A stretch of DNA of 64,000 bases from Paludibacter sp. (lineage in GTDB: Bacteria > Bacteroidota > Bacteroidia > Bacteroidales > Paludibacteraceae), in contig JAQTUE010000022.1 of the NCBI GenBank assembly GCA_028710415.1, positions 1-64,000 of the forward strand. The letters run 5' to 3'. Shown here one piece after another: positions 34,368-44,752 of the stretch. Position 1 is the first letter of the stretch. The number at the start of each line of letters is the position of its first letter. The position numbers and the translations under genes were made by a program. The notes under the pieces were generated by a model. It had not been told where the DNA came from, did no database searches, and was given only the letters and a program-made list of their open reading frames with translations.

Positions 34368-35066
34368 ATGAAAACAGTATATAAACTTTTGATCCTTCTT
34401 TTACCAGCTTTTCTATATACATCATGCCAAAAAGACACTCTTAAACCAGGTCTTGCAGTTGGATTATGGAAACAGGTTTCAGTTACCGAAGACGGGGTCC
34501 CAATGGTATTGTCTCCAGAACAAGACAGTTGCAAATTGTTGATCGATGAAAATGGTGCTTACCGTTGCTATCATCAGTCATTTAAATCCTACAACAATGG
34601 AAATGGTCCAACTTCCTTTTATGGATCATGGAGTATGCTGGATGGTACCTGGATAAACTTTACAACCGACAAATGGCAATTAATTGCACCTTTAAAAAGT
34701 GATAGCGATAAAGTAGTATTAACTTATAAAAAAATAGTAAGAGCTCCCAAAGACACAGTTACTGTAATCGACACCCTGAAAAGTGTACAGAAACAATGGT
34801 CGCAGTATCACATACAATCGCGTTTCACTATTTTACAATTATCAGGCAGTGATATGGAAATAAGACTCAAGACATTTGTGGGTGAAAAAAAATACGCATT
34901 GCTTTTCGCTCCTGCACCTTCTGATTTTATTGAATTGAAACCAGCACCAGAAGGTAAATCAATCTATATACCAAAGTTAGTGACCGACCAGAATTATTGG
35001 ATCATCCGAACTGAATTGCAGACTTTGAAAACATACATTTTCAAATTCAAGAAAGTAACTTATTGA
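34368..35066 (+). CDS. Lipocalin-like lipoprotein
   Basis: This 232-residue lipoprotein (YTSC lipobox, Cys20) begins its mature part with VGLWKQVSVTEDGVPM and FYGSWSMLDGTWINF, a lipocalin-like G-x-W pattern. The C-terminal half (about 130-232) is a second beta-rich segment. It is separated by 14 bp from the smaller lipoprotein before it and by 8 bp from the SusC after it, so it is co-transcribed with the transporter. No enzymatic motif. Specific function unknown; a surface accessory protein of the Sus complex is the simplest reading. Confidence 0.65.
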   Translation: MKTVYKLLILLLPAFLYTSCQKDTLKPGLAVGLWKQVSVTEDGVPMVLSPEQDSCKLLIDENGAYRCYHQSFKSYNNGNGPTSFYGSWSMLDGTWINFTTDKWQLIAPLKSDSDKVVLTYKKIVRAPKDTVTVIDTLKSVQKQWSQYHIQSRFTILQLSGSDMEIRLKTFVGEKKYALLFAPAPSDFIELKPAPEGKSIYIPKLVTDQNYWIIRTELQTLKTYIFKFKKVTY

Positions 35067-35074
35067 TAAATTAA

Positions 35075-38000
35075 ATGAAAACATTTATGAAGAAAATAAT
35101 ATTTCTGGCTTTCATGGTGCTGATTGTATTAGTACCATTGCATGCACAACAGACTGGTAAAGTAAAAGGTAAAGTCACTGATTTTAAAACCGGGGAAGAA
35201 TTGATAGGTGTAAATGTGAAGATTAAAGGAGGTACTACTGGAGCGATAACAGATATTAATGGTAATTATTCGATAGAAGTACAAAATGTCAATACTGACA
35301 TCATAGTATTTACTTATGTTGGATACAACGAATTACAGGAACCTTTAAAGAGCCGTTCAGTTGTAAATGTTCAACTAAGTGAATCTGAGAAACTGCTCAA
35401 TGAAGTAGTGGTGGTTGGTTATGGTTCACAAAAGAAACAATCCATAATCGGATCCATTTCATCTATTGACAATAAAACCCTTGTAACTACACCAGCCTCG
35501 AATATTTCACAATCATTGGCCGGTAAATTAGCAGGTGTTCAGATCGTTCAACCTTCGGGTGAAATTGGTAATGATGTCGCGAATATTTATATCCGTGGTA
35601 TGGCGACCTGGAATGATGCGAGTCCTCTATTTGTTGTTGATGGGATTATCAGGGCAGAATTTGCCAAGATAGATCCGAATGAAGTTGAATCCGTCAATAT
35701 TCTGAAAGATGCATCAGCCACTGCTGTATATGGTGTAAAAGGTGCCAATGGAGTTATTATCATTACTACAAAGAGAGGAGCATTGGGGAAACCAAAAATA
35801 TCAATAACAGCCCAGACTGCTATTACTCAACCGATGAGAATCCCTCAACCTCTGGGAGCCTATGATGCGACCAGCCTTCAGTATTTGCAGGACTGGGGAC
35901 AATACAAAACACGTACGCCTCAAATAAAAGGTGGGACTTTGGCCGGCGATTTATTATTATACCGCACAGGAGCTTCACCCTGGGATCACCCTGATGTAAA
36001 CTGGGTGAATGCCATCATGAAGCCTAACTCATCACAACAACAATACAATATAAATATATCCGGAGGAACAAAGACTGTTCGATATTTTGTATCCGGTGGA
36101 TTCCTTAATCAAAACGGTTTTTACAAAAATGATAACCTGACGGACTATTCACGCTTTAATTTTCGCAGCAACCTGGATGTTGATGTTTCAAAAGATTTAA
36201 CTGCATCGTTAAGTCTTGGTTCAAGGGTTGAAAGCCTTAATTCGCCTACGACCACTATCTGGAATAGTTGGGGTGCTTATCGTGGAGCCTTTGCCACAAC
36301 AGGTAGAAGTTATCCGATTTATAATCCTGATGGGTCTTTTGCAGGTGCTTCAACATATCCATCAAATTCAACAGTTGCACCAGATAATATTGTGAAATTT
36401 GTTTCACAATCAGGCATTTATAAAGATGTGAAGAGCACACTTGAATCAAGTTTAAGCATAAATTATAAACTAAATTTTATAACGAAAGGTCTTTCAACAA
36501 AAGCGCAGGTTTCATTTGATACCCAAGGTGAAAATGGGCGTTCGTGGTCACAATCGACTGCCGAATATGTCTACACTCAAAGTACTGATTCCTATCAAAA
36601 ATTCGGCCAGGACAAACCACTTTATTACAGTGGAGTTCAAAAGAATAACGACTGGCACAAGTTTTATATGGAAGCAGGGTTATATTATAACCGAACTTTT
36701 GGATTAAATTCTGTCAGCGGTTTAGTTTTAGGTACAAGAAATGAATTAGTGAATAATGCTGATGTCCCATTTAGGGACCAGGGATTAGTTGCCCGTTTTA
36801 CTTATGATTATGACAAGAGATTCTTTGGAGAATTTAATGTGGGTTATAATGGATCAGAAAATTTTCCCGGCACAAACCGATACGGCCTGTTTCCTGCCTA
36901 TTCTGTTGGTTGGTTGGTAAGTAACGAAGGTTTTATTGCCAACAGTTCACTGTCAACAATTATCACAAATTTAAAGCTTAGGGGATCAATAGGTTGGGTA
37001 GGTAATGATAAATTAAGTATCAATAATGTTGCTCAACGATTCATTTATTTGCAACAATATACAAATGGTGGAGGCTACACTTTTGGAACCGGAGATAATT
37101 ATTATCCCGGAATTCAACAAGGAACAATCGCAAATCCAAATGTTCAATGGGAAGTTTCCCGTAAAGAAAATATAGGTTTTGATTCTGAATTTTTTAAAGG
37201 TTTAATTGGGATAACTTTTGATTACTTTTATGAAAACAGAACCAATATATTAACAGAAATATCAGCTGTCATGCCTCAATATGTTGGAGCTTCATTTTAT
37301 CCCGCAAATATTGGTGCAACAGAAAATCAAGGGGTTGAAATTGAATTAAAACATAATTTGAGAATCAATAAAGACTTTAGTTATTATATAAAAGGTAACT
37401 TTACCTATAATGTAAATAAAGTGCTTAAAAAAGCAGACCCACTCGGTTTGTTGCCTTATCAAAAAGAAGAGGGATATCCTATTGGCACGCCGTTGGCATG
37501 GACCAATACTGGATATTTCAACAGCTATCAGGAAATCCAGAATAGTGCCATTCAATTGGGTGCCAACAATGGAATACCCGGGAATATTGAAATTGTACCC
37601 GGTGACTTGAAATTTTTGGATTTCAACCATGATGGAGTGATCAATCAGGCTGATGCATACCGTCAGGGATACGGTACGGTGCCTAATATCCAATATGGAG
37701 TTACCCTGGGTGGAAACTGGAAATCATTCGATTTCTCAATTCTATTTCAAGGATCGGCAGGTGCTTTATTTGCAAAACAATGGGAGATTATGTGGGCATT
37801 TTCCAATAACGATAATGTCTTTGGAAAACACAACAATTACTGGGCACCTGAAATTGCAAACAATGCTCAATTCACCCGTTTTTACGGGAAATCATGGGTA
37901 AACAATGAAAGGTATTATTCAACCTATGAATTGGGTTCGGGAGATTATCTCCGTATAAAAAATGTTGAATTAGGATATAATTTGCCAAATGCATTAATTC

Positions 38001-38158
38001 ATAAAGTCGGAATGTCGGGTATGAGGATCTATCTATCATCAATTAATACACTCATGTGGTCAAAAGAACCATATCTTGATCCGGATAACCGGGATACCCG
38101 CGGAGGGCAAATGCCAGCCACTCGTGCCTTTAATATTGGATTGAATCTTAATTTTTAA
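35075..38158 (+). CDS. SusC-family TonB-dependent importer, first of tandem pair
   Basis: This 1027-residue outer-membrane transporter has a signal peptide ending LHAQQ and a CarboxypepD-like domain (GKVTDFKTGEELIGVNVKI). A good TonB-box phrase LNEVVVVGYGSQKK follows, then the plug (SLAGKLAGVQIVQPSG, LFVVDGIIRAE, VNILKDASATAVYGVKGANG) and a beta-barrel ending LNLNF. The stop codon is directly followed by the SusD start (no spacer), which indicates tight translational coupling. It belongs to the HTCS-linked locus with GH30 and GH2 enzymes, so galactan-derived oligosaccharides are the likely cargo (inference). Confidence 0.95.
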   Translation: MKTFMKKIIFLAFMVLIVLVPLHAQQTGKVKGKVTDFKTGEELIGVNVKIKGGTTGAITDINGNYSIEVQNVNTDIIVFTYVGYNELQEPLKSRSVVNVQLSESEKLLNEVVVVGYGSQKKQSIIGSISSIDNKTLVTTPASNISQSLAGKLAGVQIVQPSGEIGNDVANIYIRGMATWNDASPLFVVDGIIRAEFAKIDPNEVESVNILKDASATAVYGVKGANGVIIITTKRGALGKPKISITAQTAITQPMRIPQPLGAYDATSLQYLQDWGQYKTRTPQIKGGTLAGDLLLYRTGASPWDHPDVNWVNAIMKPNSSQQQYNINISGGTKTVRYFVSGGFLNQNGFYKNDNLTDYSRFNFRSNLDVDVSKDLTASLSLGSRVESLNSPTTTIWNSWGAYRGAFATTGRSYPIYNPDGSFAGASTYPSNSTVAPDNIVKFVSQSGIYKDVKSTLESSLSINYKLNFITKGLSTKAQVSFDTQGENGRSWSQSTAEYVYTQSTDSYQKFGQDKPLYYSGVQKNNDWHKFYMEAGLYYNRTFGLNSVSGLVLGTRNELVNNADVPFRDQGLVARFTYDYDKRFFGEFNVGYNGSENFPGTNRYGLFPAYSVGWLVSNEGFIANSSLSTIITNLKLRGSIGWVGNDKLSINNVAQRFIYLQQYTNGGGYTFGTGDNYYPGIQQGTIANPNVQWEVSRKENIGFDSEFFKGLIGITFDYFYENRTNILTEISAVMPQYVGASFYPANIGATENQGVEIELKHNLRINKDFSYYIKGNFTYNVNKVLKKADPLGLLPYQKEEGYPIGTPLAWTNTGYFNSYQEIQNSAIQLGANNGIPGNIEIVPGDLKFLDFNHDGVINQADAYRQGYGTVPNIQYGVTLGGNWKSFDFSILFQGSAGALFAKQWEIMWAFSNNDNVFGKHNNYWAPEIANNAQFTRFYGKSWVNNERYYSTYELGSGDYLRIKNVELGYNLPNALIHKVGMSGMRIYLSSINTLMWSKEPYLDPDNRDTRGGQMPATRAFNIGLNLNF

Positions 38159-39889
38159 ATGAAACATGTTATGAAAAATATAAAATATATTTTCCTGTTT
38201 ATCGTGTTGGGATTTATAGGCTGTGATAAATTTTTAGATGTTGCCCCGGATGTAAACCTGAATGAAGATAAAGTCTTTACGAATTATGTCAATGCCCAGG
38301 CTTTCCAGGCAGATATCTACAGTGGTTTGACCCAACGATTCAATGCTGTTGGGAGTTATTTGCCAGTACCGATGTCGTCTGCATCTGATGAATCGGAATC
38401 AAATGCCGGATATTTCGGAACTAAAGTTTTTAATATGGGCAATTATGATGGGGCTGATGCCAATATCAGTTTTTATTATACAGCTATTCGAAAAGCCAAT
38501 CTTTTTTTGAAAAATGCCGGAAGAATACCTTATCCAAATGTATTGCAAAGGCAAAAGATGTCAGGTGAAGTCCATTTCTTGCGAGCCTTTTATTTCAATG
38601 AGATGTTGAAACGTTTTGGAGGTATGCCAATTCTTACTGAGAAGGATGGTATGTTTGTTCCGGGAGATAATCTGATGCGTCCACGCAATACTTACCGTGA
38701 ATGTTTTGCATTCATTATGGATGATTTAAAGTTGGCGATTGATTCCCTGCCAGTTACATTAAGCACGAATGAATATGGACGTGCTACCAAGGGAGCAGCC
38801 ATGGCACTGAAAGCCCGGGTGTTGTTGTATTCCGCCAGTCCCCTGTTCAGTCAGAAAACCGGTATTTGGGGAATGGGAGGTACTGTTGACGACTGGTATG
38901 AAAAAGATGGAAAAACATGGTGGCTAAAGGCTGCTGAAGCTTCACTTGCTGTCATTGATCTGAAAGATACAAACGGATCACCTGTTTATACACTTTATCA
39001 AACCAATGCTGCCAATAAAGCAGATGATTATCAAAATCTGTTTTTTAACCGCCGTGAACAAGGGAATAATGAAGTGATTTTTTATAAGCATGAAGGACCT
39101 GTTGGATTTAATGATGCTCAAATAAATGTTTGGGAACCAAATGGTGATTTTGGTGGGAGTGGTGCCGTTGAACCAACCAATAATTTTGTGAAACTATTTG
39201 AAATGTCGAATGGAAAATATATTGATGAGCCAGGTTCAGGGTATGATGAAACGAAACCATACTTAAACAGGGACCCGCGGTTTTATAAAATTATTATTTA
39301 TCAGGGAAGTTCATGGCAGGGAGCAACAGTCGATATGTCAACTTCAACAACTCAATTCCCGGCAGGAACTTTTCTGACAGGTTACTTTGTACGGAAATAT
39401 CTGCCGGAACAGATAAAAAAGAGTACTACCACAACTTCTTATCATAACTGGATATATTCACGTTTAGCAGAAATGTATTTAAATTATGCAGAGGCAATGA
39501 ATGAAGTAGAAGGACCCACCCAGCGAGTACGTGATGCTGTGAATGCTGTCAGAAGTCGCTCCGGGGTAGTTGATCTTCCTGTCAGTTTAACAAGTGACAA
39601 ATCATCCATGCGCAAACGAATCCAACGTGAACGGGCAATAGAATTGTGCTTTGAAGAACAACGCTGGTGGGATGCTCGTCGTTGGAGTACCGGGGAAGAC
39701 GGAGAATTAGCCGCTAAATGGTTTGGTGGGCCAATGTATCGGGTTTCAATAACTAAATCCGGTAACAATGTTACCTACAACGAGGAGACCTACTTTACGC
39801 GTATTTATCAAGCGCATAACAATCTCTATGAAATACCTACGGGAGAAATGTATAAAAATCCATTGTTTGTACAAAACCCCGGTTATTAA
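38159..39889 (+). CDS. SusD-family lipoprotein, first of tandem pair
   Basis: This 576-residue SusD-type surface lipoprotein (FIGC lipobox, Cys22) has TPR-like helices including VHFLRAFYFNEMLKRFGGMP and GAAMALKARVLLYSASPL. The C-terminal signature is RLAEMYLNYAEAMNEVEGPT and RIQRERAIELCFEEQRWWDARRW. The ATG touches the stop codon of its SusC partner; an internal ATG at 38171 is an alternative. Standard length for the family. It pairs with the preceding SusC to bind and pass oligosaccharides. Confidence 0.95.
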   Translation: MKHVMKNIKYIFLFIVLGFIGCDKFLDVAPDVNLNEDKVFTNYVNAQAFQADIYSGLTQRFNAVGSYLPVPMSSASDESESNAGYFGTKVFNMGNYDGADANISFYYTAIRKANLFLKNAGRIPYPNVLQRQKMSGEVHFLRAFYFNEMLKRFGGMPILTEKDGMFVPGDNLMRPRNTYRECFAFIMDDLKLAIDSLPVTLSTNEYGRATKGAAMALKARVLLYSASPLFSQKTGIWGMGGTVDDWYEKDGKTWWLKAAEASLAVIDLKDTNGSPVYTLYQTNAANKADDYQNLFFNRREQGNNEVIFYKHEGPVGFNDAQINVWEPNGDFGGSGAVEPTNNFVKLFEMSNGKYIDEPGSGYDETKPYLNRDPRFYKIIIYQGSSWQGATVDMSTSTTQFPAGTFLTGYFVRKYLPEQIKKSTTTTSYHNWIYSRLAEMYLNYAEAMNEVEGPTQRVRDAVNAVRSRSGVVDLPVSLTSDKSSMRKRIQRERAIELCFEEQRWWDARRWSTGEDGELAAKWFGGPMYRVSITKSGNNVTYNEETYFTRIYQAHNNLYEIPTGEMYKNPLFVQNPGY

Positions 39890-39921
39890 ACCTATTAAGT
39901 CACATCGAAAATCAATCTATT

Positions 39922-42900
39922 ATGATGACCATAAAGAAAAAACCGGAAATAATACTAATCATGTTATTTTTCCTGTTCTCAATTTTCACTTACGCACAAG
40001 ATAATAAACCAATAAAAGGTAGAATTACCGATACATCAGGTAACCCGGTTGAAAACGTTGTCGTATCTGTCTTGGATGAATTTACGCAGGTATCTTCAGA
40101 TTTCTCAGGGAATTTCTCAATTTCTTCAGCACCCGGGAAAGTAATATTGTTTAGCAAAATTGGATTTAAACCTTTGAAATATTCTATCAAAGACCGCTCT
40201 GAAATCAGTATTCAACTGGAGAAACAAAGCCAGGAAGAAGTATATCAGGTAGCTTACGGAACACGGAATAAGTCATCACTCACAGCTGCAATATCAACTA
40301 TTTCGGCAACAGAAATATCAAAAGCACCGGTTTCCACATTGGGAAATGCGATTCAGGGGCTCGCTTCAGGCCTCACTCTTTTGCGGACTGTCGGTGCTGA
40401 ACCGGGTTGGGACCAACCAACTATTTATATTCGCGGAGTTCAGTCTTTTGGAGGTGGAGTATCACCTTTGGTAATGGTGGACAATGTAGAACGCGATTTT
40501 TCCCAATTGAACCCGGATGAAATAGAATCGTTTACCGTTTTAAAAGATGCTGCAGCAACTGCCATGTATGGTATGCGTGGTGCAAATGGAGTCATTCTGG
40601 TTACTACTAAGAGGGGCTTTGTAGGGAAACCTGTAATTTCATTAACTGCACAATATGGAATGCAATCACCTACACGGTTGCCTAAATATGTCGGTTCACA
40701 GGATTATGTAAATTATAGGAATATTGCTTTAAGAAGTGATTACAGCAAATTGTCTGATGCAGATTTTAATTCTTTGTTTTTGAGTAATCCCAAAAACAAT
40801 CCGGCAAATTATAATGGAAGCAATCCTGGATTATATCCCAATACCGATTGGTATAAATCATTCTTGAACAGTACGGCTCCCCAGCAATCATATAATTTAT
40901 CTTTTCGTGGGGGAACTGATATTGCCCAATATTATGTCATGTTAGGAACTGTTGACCAGAAAGGATTATATAAATATACAAATGAGAATCCGGGTTACTC
41001 TACCCAGAATGATTTCTCACGTTATAATTTCAGGTCTGTAGTAGATGTTAACCTAAGTAAAAACTTTAAGATTGGTGTAAACCTGGCAGGCCGTGTTGAA
41101 AACAGGCATATCCCAAACTCAAGTGCGGGTTCAATCATGTCTGCTCTGTCAAAATTGCCCTCGACAATTCCTATTTTTAACGCCGATAGTTCCATCGCCG
41201 GATCGTCCATTTACAGATATAATCCATATGGAATGATTGCTAAAACAGGATTTCAAGATCAATACAGCTTTTATCTGCAGGGAACAACAACTTTTGACCT
41301 CAATCTTGATATGATTACAAAAGGTTTATCTGCCAATGGATTGTTTGGATATGATGCGGCTAAATTTTATAACCGATATAAAAATCAAAGTTATGCAGTT
41401 TATCAACAAAATGTGGATAATTCCTATACGCAGTTTGGACAAAGTTCAAGCATTGATTTGAATTACGGGGGTTATAACAGCAGCTTTAACCTGATGCTTA
41501 ATTATTTGTTTGGAATATCTTACGATCGAACGATTGGTTTAAATCATTTTGCAGGCGACATTAAATATATGCAATCAAGTTTGTCAACTGATGGCGATAA
41601 TCCTGATTACAGGAATCAGGGTGTTTTTGGCCGTACTGCCTATACTTACAATGACCGTTATACTGCAGAATTTGGATTTGCTTATAATGGTTCTGAAGAT
41701 TTTGCCAAAGGAAAGAGATTTGGGTTTTTTCCAACGATTTCAGGTGCATGGGTTATTTCAAGGGAAGATTTCCTAAAGAGTAATGAAACATTGAGCTTCC
41801 TGAAATTGAGAGGTTCGTATGGTAAAGTCGGGAATTCAAATATTGGAACAGGATCCCGTTACCCGTTTGAAGATAAATTTTACAGTGGCAACGGTTACTA
41901 TTTTGGAACAGCTTCAACGGATGGTTCCTATGAAGGTAGGATATCCAATCCCAACCTGACCTGGGAAGAATCGCTAAATGCAAATGTTGGTATTGAAATT
42001 GGCTTGTTTAAAAAACTGGACATTAATGTTGATGTTTTCAGCAACAATCGCACCCAGATTATAACCGATCTTTACAACATTCTTCCGGCTGTTATCGGAC
42101 AGAGTTTACCGTTTGTCAATGATGGTTCAGTACTTAGCCAGGGTTTTGAAATTTCAATGAAACACAACAATAAAATAGGAAATTTCACCTATACGGTTCA
42201 AGGGAATGTGTCTTTTGTGAAAAATAAAATTACTTCAAAGAAAGAAGTTGCAGGAATGAACCCGTGGGAGTACAGAACCGGTCAATCAGTCATGCAACAA
42301 TGGGGTTTGCAGGTGACCCCCGAAAAGTTCTTTAAAGACCAGGCTGATATCGATGGTTGGGCTAAATCAACTTTTAGTGCAGTTCAACCGGGAGATGTAA
42401 AATACGTCGATCAAAACAAGGATGGGATTATCGACAGTCAGGATTTTATCCCGTTAGGCAACCCATCCGTTCCTGAAATTAATTATGGACTTTCATTAGG
42501 TTGTGAATATAAAGGATTTGATTTCAATGTTTTATTTTCAGGTATTGCCAATCGTAGTTTGTTTGTAGGAAATAATGTTTTCCTGGGCTTGATGGATAAC
42601 AATAACCTTACTGATGAAGTTGCGAAAAATTCCTGGGGAGTTAGTTCAAACCCTACCTACCCACGACTGACAAATCAGATAAATCTTAATAATCTCCAGG
42701 CTTCCAGTCTTTGGATGAAAAATGTTGACTTTCTGAGAATTCAAACACTGGAAATAGGATATAGTTTGCCTAAAAAATTATTGAGTAAAGCAAATATTAA
42801 TGAAGTCAGGTTTTTTGTAAACGGATACAACCTTTTCTCGTTTGATGGCATGAGCAAATACAATCTGAGTGCTGAAATACCAAATGCAGGTGTATCACTT

Positions 42901-42948
42901 TATCCTGAAACCAGAGTAATCAATATTGGTACAAGCCTCAAATTCTAA
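39922..42948 (+). CDS. SusC-family importer, second of tandem pair, divergent TonB box
   Basis: This 1008-residue SusC-like transporter has a signal peptide ending FTYAQ and a CarboxypepD-like domain (KGRITDTSGNPVENVVVSVL). The plug contains NAIQGLASGLTLLR, PLVMVDNVERDF, FTVLKDAAATAMYGMRGANG. Where the paralogues have (E)VVVVGYGT, this one has EEVYQVAYGTRNKSS, a visibly altered TonB-box region. The barrel ends GTSLKF. SusD follows after 5 bp. It may import a different fragment of the same glycan. Whether the altered box changes TonB coupling is not decidable from sequence. Confidence 0.93.
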   Translation: MMTIKKKPEIILIMLFFLFSIFTYAQDNKPIKGRITDTSGNPVENVVVSVLDEFTQVSSDFSGNFSISSAPGKVILFSKIGFKPLKYSIKDRSEISIQLEKQSQEEVYQVAYGTRNKSSLTAAISTISATEISKAPVSTLGNAIQGLASGLTLLRTVGAEPGWDQPTIYIRGVQSFGGGVSPLVMVDNVERDFSQLNPDEIESFTVLKDAAATAMYGMRGANGVILVTTKRGFVGKPVISLTAQYGMQSPTRLPKYVGSQDYVNYRNIALRSDYSKLSDADFNSLFLSNPKNNPANYNGSNPGLYPNTDWYKSFLNSTAPQQSYNLSFRGGTDIAQYYVMLGTVDQKGLYKYTNENPGYSTQNDFSRYNFRSVVDVNLSKNFKIGVNLAGRVENRHIPNSSAGSIMSALSKLPSTIPIFNADSSIAGSSIYRYNPYGMIAKTGFQDQYSFYLQGTTTFDLNLDMITKGLSANGLFGYDAAKFYNRYKNQSYAVYQQNVDNSYTQFGQSSSIDLNYGGYNSSFNLMLNYLFGISYDRTIGLNHFAGDIKYMQSSLSTDGDNPDYRNQGVFGRTAYTYNDRYTAEFGFAYNGSEDFAKGKRFGFFPTISGAWVISREDFLKSNETLSFLKLRGSYGKVGNSNIGTGSRYPFEDKFYSGNGYYFGTASTDGSYEGRISNPNLTWEESLNANVGIEIGLFKKLDINVDVFSNNRTQIITDLYNILPAVIGQSLPFVNDGSVLSQGFEISMKHNNKIGNFTYTVQGNVSFVKNKITSKKEVAGMNPWEYRTGQSVMQQWGLQVTPEKFFKDQADIDGWAKSTFSAVQPGDVKYVDQNKDGIIDSQDFIPLGNPSVPEINYGLSLGCEYKGFDFNVLFSGIANRSLFVGNNVFLGLMDNNNLTDEVAKNSWGVSSNPTYPRLTNQINLNNLQASSLWMKNVDFLRIQTLEIGYSLPKKLLSKANINEVRFFVNGYNLFSFDGMSKYNLSAEIPNAGVSLYPETRVINIGTSLKF

Positions 42949-42953
42949 ATAAG

Positions 42954-44684
42954 ATGAAAAAAATGAAAAAGCTTATTCTTATATTCATGACTGTCGGAAC
43001 CGTTTTTATGACACAATCGTGTTCTGATTATCTTAGCAAAGATAGCAGTGTTAATACAACATTGAGCTATCAGCAAATATTTTCCGATGTCCATTATGCA
43101 CCCGGATTTTTAAACAATATCTATAATAATCTACCGGATGGATTTACCCGTTTTGGTGGGGCTATGCTTGCTGCCGGATGTGACGAAGCTGTATGTTCGG
43201 ATGCAGGATCACCAATTCAACTGTTTAATAATAATGCGATTAATCCTTCAACCAATCCCGATGATCAATGGGGAAATATGTATAGTGGTATCCGTAAATG
43301 CAATATTTTTTTAAAAGAGCTATCCCCGGATGGAATTATAACTAAATCAAACAGCATACCATTAGTTGAAACAGTTAGTAATAAAGATGTGAACACCCGT
43401 AATTATTATAAAGGACAGGCATTGTTTTTACGGGCATATTTTCATTTTGAATTATTAAAACGTTATGGCAACATATTCTATGTAAGCAAAGTGCTTAATC
43501 CGTTTAATGAAGAAGAATTGTTTTCGGGCACACAATTACCATATAATCAGACGGTAGACTCCATAGCAAACGACTGTGATTCGGCTGCTAAATATATGCC
43601 TGCTGCTTATCCTGATATTAGCTACAATGGCCGTCCAATCAGTATGACAGCTTTGGCATTAAAATCCAGGTTATTTCTGTATGCTGCAAGTCCGCTTAAT
43701 AATCCATCAAATGATAAGACAAAATGGAAAAGGGCTGCCGATGCTTCAAAAGTGATTATGGATTCCCAGAAATATAAATTGAATTCATTGAGTTCGATTT
43801 TTACATCCCTGTATAATGGCGAGATTATATTTGCAAATAAAGCTATAAACAGGAATGATATCGAAAGTTATAATTATCCGGTCAGTTACCAGGGGTCAGG
43901 ATTGATGAATCCAACAGAAGATTTGGTAGAGGCATATGGCATGGGTGCCACAACTTTCAAAAACAGGTATTTGAATTATAATTCAAACGACCCTTATGGA
44001 TTAAACAATACCAAAAAAAGAGAAGACAGATTGCGTTACACTGTTTACTACAATACAAGCAGGTTGATTAATCTTAGCAATACTAAAGATACAATTGTAG
44101 CTACTTATGTAGGAGGGAAAGATGGTTTGTTTTCAACACCTACAGCTACTAAAACTGGTTATTACATGAGTAAATTTATAAACTCATCAATCGATTTGAG
44201 TAAGGGAATTACCAGTTACAGGGGTTGGGTTATCATGCGGTATGCTGAAATTTTACTTAACTATGCAGAAGCATTGAATGAATATGATAATTCCGGTACT
44301 AACTTTACGGCAATAGTTAATGCTCTTAATCAAATTCGTAACAGGGCAAATTTAAAGCCTTTAGATACAGCTGATAAAACTGTTCTGCAAGATCAGGCGG
44401 AAATGCGCAAATATATCAAACTGGAACGAAGGCTTGAACTGGCATTTGAGGAACATCGCTTCTGGGATCTTCGCCGTTGGAAAGATGCTGAAACAGTATT
44501 AAATCAACCCGTACAAGGAATGCGTATAACCAAAGATACTTCAGGAAACTATGTGTATACTGTTTTTAGTGCTGATACCAGGGTGTTCGATACTAAAATG
44601 TACTGGTACCCAATTCCACGCACAGAGATATTAAAATACAGAAGTGCAGGTAAAACGATTGTTCAAAATCCGGGCTGGGAATAA
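42954..44684 (+). CDS. SusD-family lipoprotein, second of tandem pair
   Basis: This 576-residue SusD-type lipoprotein (TQSC lipobox, Cys23) has family helices YKGQALFLRAYFHFELLKRY and MTALALKSRLFLYAASPLNN. The C-terminal signature includes RYAEILLNYAEALNEYDNSG, NQIRNRANLKPLD and LERRLELAFEEHRFWDLRRW. It lies 5 bp after its SusC partner and 68 bp before a small lipoprotein gene. Confidence 0.95.
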   Translation: MKKMKKLILIFMTVGTVFMTQSCSDYLSKDSSVNTTLSYQQIFSDVHYAPGFLNNIYNNLPDGFTRFGGAMLAAGCDEAVCSDAGSPIQLFNNNAINPSTNPDDQWGNMYSGIRKCNIFLKELSPDGIITKSNSIPLVETVSNKDVNTRNYYKGQALFLRAYFHFELLKRYGNIFYVSKVLNPFNEEELFSGTQLPYNQTVDSIANDCDSAAKYMPAAYPDISYNGRPISMTALALKSRLFLYAASPLNNPSNDKTKWKRAADASKVIMDSQKYKLNSLSSIFTSLYNGEIIFANKAINRNDIESYNYPVSYQGSGLMNPTEDLVEAYGMGATTFKNRYLNYNSNDPYGLNNTKKREDRLRYTVYYNTSRLINLSNTKDTIVATYVGGKDGLFSTPTATKTGYYMSKFINSSIDLSKGITSYRGWVIMRYAEILLNYAEALNEYDNSGTNFTAIVNALNQIRNRANLKPLDTADKTVLQDQAEMRKYIKLERRLELAFEEHRFWDLRRWKDAETVLNQPVQGMRITKDTSGNYVYTVFSADTRVFDTKMYWYPIPRTEILKYRSAGKTIVQNPGWE

Positions 44685-44701
44685 TAAATGATAATTCATA
44701 A

Positions 44702-44736
44702 TGCACAATTCATATTATTAAATTATGAATTGTGCA
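44702..44736. repeat. Intercistronic inverted repeat
   Basis: TGCACAATTCATA (44702-44714) pairs perfectly with TATGAATTGTGCA (44724-44736) between the second SusD and the small lipoprotein. No U-tract follows, so it is not a clear terminator. It could attenuate or process the transcript. Confidence 0.6.
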
Positions 44737-44752
44737 CTTAAAAACAAATAAG

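Noticed and set aside
38041-38170. Possible frameshift or overlap at the SusC/SusD junction
   Set aside because: The SusC ends in a normal aromatic residue and the SusD ATG follows the stop directly; both proteins are full length.
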